Assembly: GCA_024867545.1 (NCBI GenBank) | Contig: JANFNE010000057.1 | Span: forward strand, 1 to 64,000 | From: Phytopythium helicoides | Lineage: Eukaryota > Oomycota > Peronosporomycetes > Pythiales > Pythiaceae | Length of the DNA stretch: 64,000 bases | Reading direction: 5' to 3' | Shown: in pieces, positions 62,285 through 64,000 of the stretch | Layout: every line of letters begins with the position of its first letter | How positions within the stretch are numbered: position 1 is the stretch's first letter | Made by a program: the position numbers and the translations under genes | The notes under the pieces: model-generated | Told to the model about the DNA's origin: nothing | What the model saw: the letters and a program-made list of their open reading frames with translations, nothing else | Database searches by the model: none

Positions 62285-63385
62285 TTAGCTGACGACCGGG
62301 TAGACGTTGTGCGAGTTGACGACGCTGCAGGCCGAGCTGGCGCCGTTGCGCTTGAGGCGGATGTATCCGCTGTCGCCCCACGAGGTGCCCCACTGGTTCT
62401 TGAGCTTGAAGGACGTCGAGTCGTAGCCGACCGCCAGGATGGCGTGGTCCAACGTCGACGTGGAGCACGACGAGAGCACGCCGCTCGTGTACTGCTTGAA
62501 GGCAGTGTTGCCGGCGGCGACGGCGACGGCCACCGGCTGGCTCGTGACGGCTGTGACGAGCGCCGACTCGGTGGCCGAGATGGTCTTGACAGACGAGATG
62601 GTGACGGACGTCTTGGAGCTGCACGACGAGGCCTTGCACGTGCCGGTGGTTCCCGAGTCGCCCGACGTGAACGGGTAGCTAGCCTGGGAGCAGATGTAGC
62701 CGGCCGACTTGACGTAGTTGAGACCCCAGAGCGGCCAGCCACCGTCACAGCCATAGGAGACTGTGTCACAGCTGGTGACCTGCTGGTCGGAGAAGAGCGA
62801 GAGCGCTCCCTTGGCGAGGCAGTAGGCACTCTCAAGCGCACCGGTGGCGGAGAAGGCCCAGCAGGAGCCGCAGTTGCCCTGGTCCTTGACGCCCGAGACG
62901 CAGCCCGACGTGGTCCAGTCGACCGTCGTGGCAAGGTGACGGCCGACGAGTCCGTCCGCATCCTCCTCGACAGCGGTCGAGTTGCCGCTGTCGATTGGGA
63001 TTCCGTTGGCCGACGAGCGAGACACGTACGCAGCAAACTCCTCGTCGGTCAAGAGCGTGAAGGGCGAGGCCGTGGAGAGCACAGCGTCCGGGTTAGCCTC
63101 CTGCGCCTCGGCGATGCTGACCTTGGTGAGGAAGAAGCGCGTGACCTGGTCGAGTGCGTTGGTCTCAAACTGACTGGAGCCAGCGCTCTCCTCCTTGTAG
63201 AAGCCGTGCTCGAGCGCGACTTGACCGGCGGCGCTCTCCTTCCACGCGGCGAGCTCCTCTTCGATGGACGCCTGCTCCATGAGGAAGCGTTCGCGGTGCT
63301 TCTCGGGGATCTCGATGGCGGTGGAGATGGTGGCGACCGTGGCGGCGGTGGCAGCGAGGAAGGCGGTGAGCGTGGCGATGTTCAT
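62285..63385 (-). CDS. Secreted papain-like cysteine protease (C1A)
   Basis: Lysosomal/secreted endopeptidase of the cathepsin-papain family. 366 residues, one exon. Residues 1-22 are a signal peptide (MNIATLTAFLAATAATVATI). A prodomain with an EEFAAYVS segment runs to about 150, and the mature enzyme begins near VDWTTSGCVSGVKDQG. The oxyanion Q169, nucleophile C175 (GNCGSCWAFS), H314 (LDHAILAVGYD) and N330 (LKNQWGTSWGDSGY) are all present, so the enzyme should be active. The GCDGGWP motif and several cysteines fit disulfides of the family. There is no C-terminal extension. A long antisense frame covers the gene but is a GC-driven shadow. Confidence 0.95.
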   Translation of the reverse strand: MNIATLTAFLAATAATVATISTAIEIPEKHRERFLMEQASIEEELAAWKESAAGQVALEHGFYKEESAGSSQFETNALDQVTRFFLTKVSIAEAQEANPDAVLSTASPFTLLTDEEFAAYVSRSSANGIPIDSGNSTAVEEDADGLVGRHLATTVDWTTSGCVSGVKDQGNCGSCWAFSATGALESAYCLAKGALSLFSDQQVTSCDTVSYGCDGGWPLWGLNYVKSAGYICSQASYPFTSGDSGTTGTCKASSCSSKTSVTISSVKTISATESALVTAVTSQPVAVAVAAGNTAFKQYTSGVLSSCSTSTLDHAILAVGYDSTSFKLKNQWGTSWGDSGYIRLKRNGASSACSVVNSHNVYPVVS

Positions 63386-64000
63386 GGTTGCTGTTGGGTG
63401 TTGTGCCGAGCGAAGCTACTTGGTGTTGGGAGGCGAGCTTGAGCTGGGGGCGGCGAGTTTGGAAATGAGCAAGGAAGCGGTGCCGAGCCGAATTGAGGGT
63501 GCAGCCAGTCAATTGCATGTTAGTGGGGATCCTGGAAGCGATGTCACGGTGGGTGTCATGGAAGCAATTGAGGAATTGCGAGCGCCATGAGAGGAGGCTC
63601 GAGGAGATCTGGTGCTAAGATGAGAGAGCGAGAGGGGTGCTGATGCTGCGCATGAGCACACAATGAGCTGCAATGGCATGAAGTCCACGATCTCAGCGCA
63701 TCGCTGCGATGGTGGGCTTGGTGTCCGTGTCTTCGGGTTGTTGGTCCTGATCTGGATCTGGTTCTCGTCTACTGTGAGCACATTCGCGCGGAGAACAGGT
63801 GTAGATCACGTTTGAAATGGACGAAACAAGGAGATGTGATTGTTGAAATTGACCGTAGGAGGCTTGCACATCGAAGCCACAACGATTTGCTCGAATGGAA
63901 GAACTCGCTCGGTGACAGTGATTGGGCGGTGTTGATGACACCGCTCAACTTCTTGACTTGCGATTCCTTAAAAGACGTTATATATTAGAGCTGAGTTTGC
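63386..64000. other. upstream region of the protease gene, no gene seen
   Basis: 615 bp to the window edge. Short frames occur on both strands without features. It probably contains the protease promoter and perhaps the flank of a gene beyond the window. Confidence 0.4.

Noticed and set aside
62033..63442. 469-codon plus-strand frame across the cysteine protease
   Set aside because: Its residues are Arg/Gly/Ala-dominated with no motif, while the minus frame has every papain-family catalytic residue; it is a GC-driven shadow.
1..64000. tRNA or rRNA genes
   Set aside because: I looked for T-arm-like GGTTCRANNCC with matching acceptor stems and for rRNA core motifs and found none convincing; a covariance-model scan would settle it.

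Overview
The window is nuclear DNA of a flagellated stramenopile, most likely an oomycete of the Pythium/Phytophthora type. The grounds are a very large intronless axonemal dynein heavy chain, a 'PMRISKK'-motif protein of a kind I associate with diatoms and oomycetes, a presequence-bearing acetate kinase, dense genes on both strands, and short introns. I could place twenty introns by reading frame and homology; all are 57-77 bp, and about half start GTGC rather than GTAAG/GTGAG. No rRNA, tRNA, CRISPR array or intact transposon was recognised.

Layout. 0-7.3 kb: a protein with a ubiquitin-like region and two cyclic-nucleotide-binding domains, a DUSP/tudor-knot ubiquitin protease (four exons, minus strand), and a secreted RNase T2. 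7.3-15.4 kb is gene-poor: one stramenopile-type unknown with a cluster of TACNGTA palindromes upstream, otherwise unassigned sequence. 15.4-37.7 kb: a methyltransferase-MYND protein, the 4,295-residue dynein, a WW-IQ-LRR-TPR protein and a coiled-coil protein. 37.3-43.3 kb: a very recent 2.9-kb inverted duplication with a 206-bp spacer, leaving two tail-to-tail acetate kinase genes with identical proteins, a truncated copy of the coiled-coil gene, and a beheaded, frameshifted gene beyond the outer breakpoint. 45.1-64 kb: NUP160, SFT2, a Pkr1-like protein, an SfsA homologue, NOC1/MAK21, a small DUSP/tudor-knot paralogue of the 5-kb protease without its catalytic domain, a five-exon BAP31-like protein, a relic of a transporter 3' end followed by the intact transporter (SLC45/sucrose-type MFS), and a papain-like protease.

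How the genes relate. Most are unlinked housekeeping functions: nuclear pore, ribosome biogenesis, ER/Golgi membranes. Links that can be argued are the dynein with its LRR/WW neighbour (possibly both ciliary), the two DUSP/tudor-knot genes (a duplication of a protease regulatory half, with three shared intron positions), and the acetate kinase palindrome. The palindrome junction contains an 11-bp direct repeat abutting a 19-bp inverted copy, as expected of replication template switching.

Limits: exon boundaries come from reading frames, splice dinucleotides and family expectation, not transcripts. Nothing was searched against a database.
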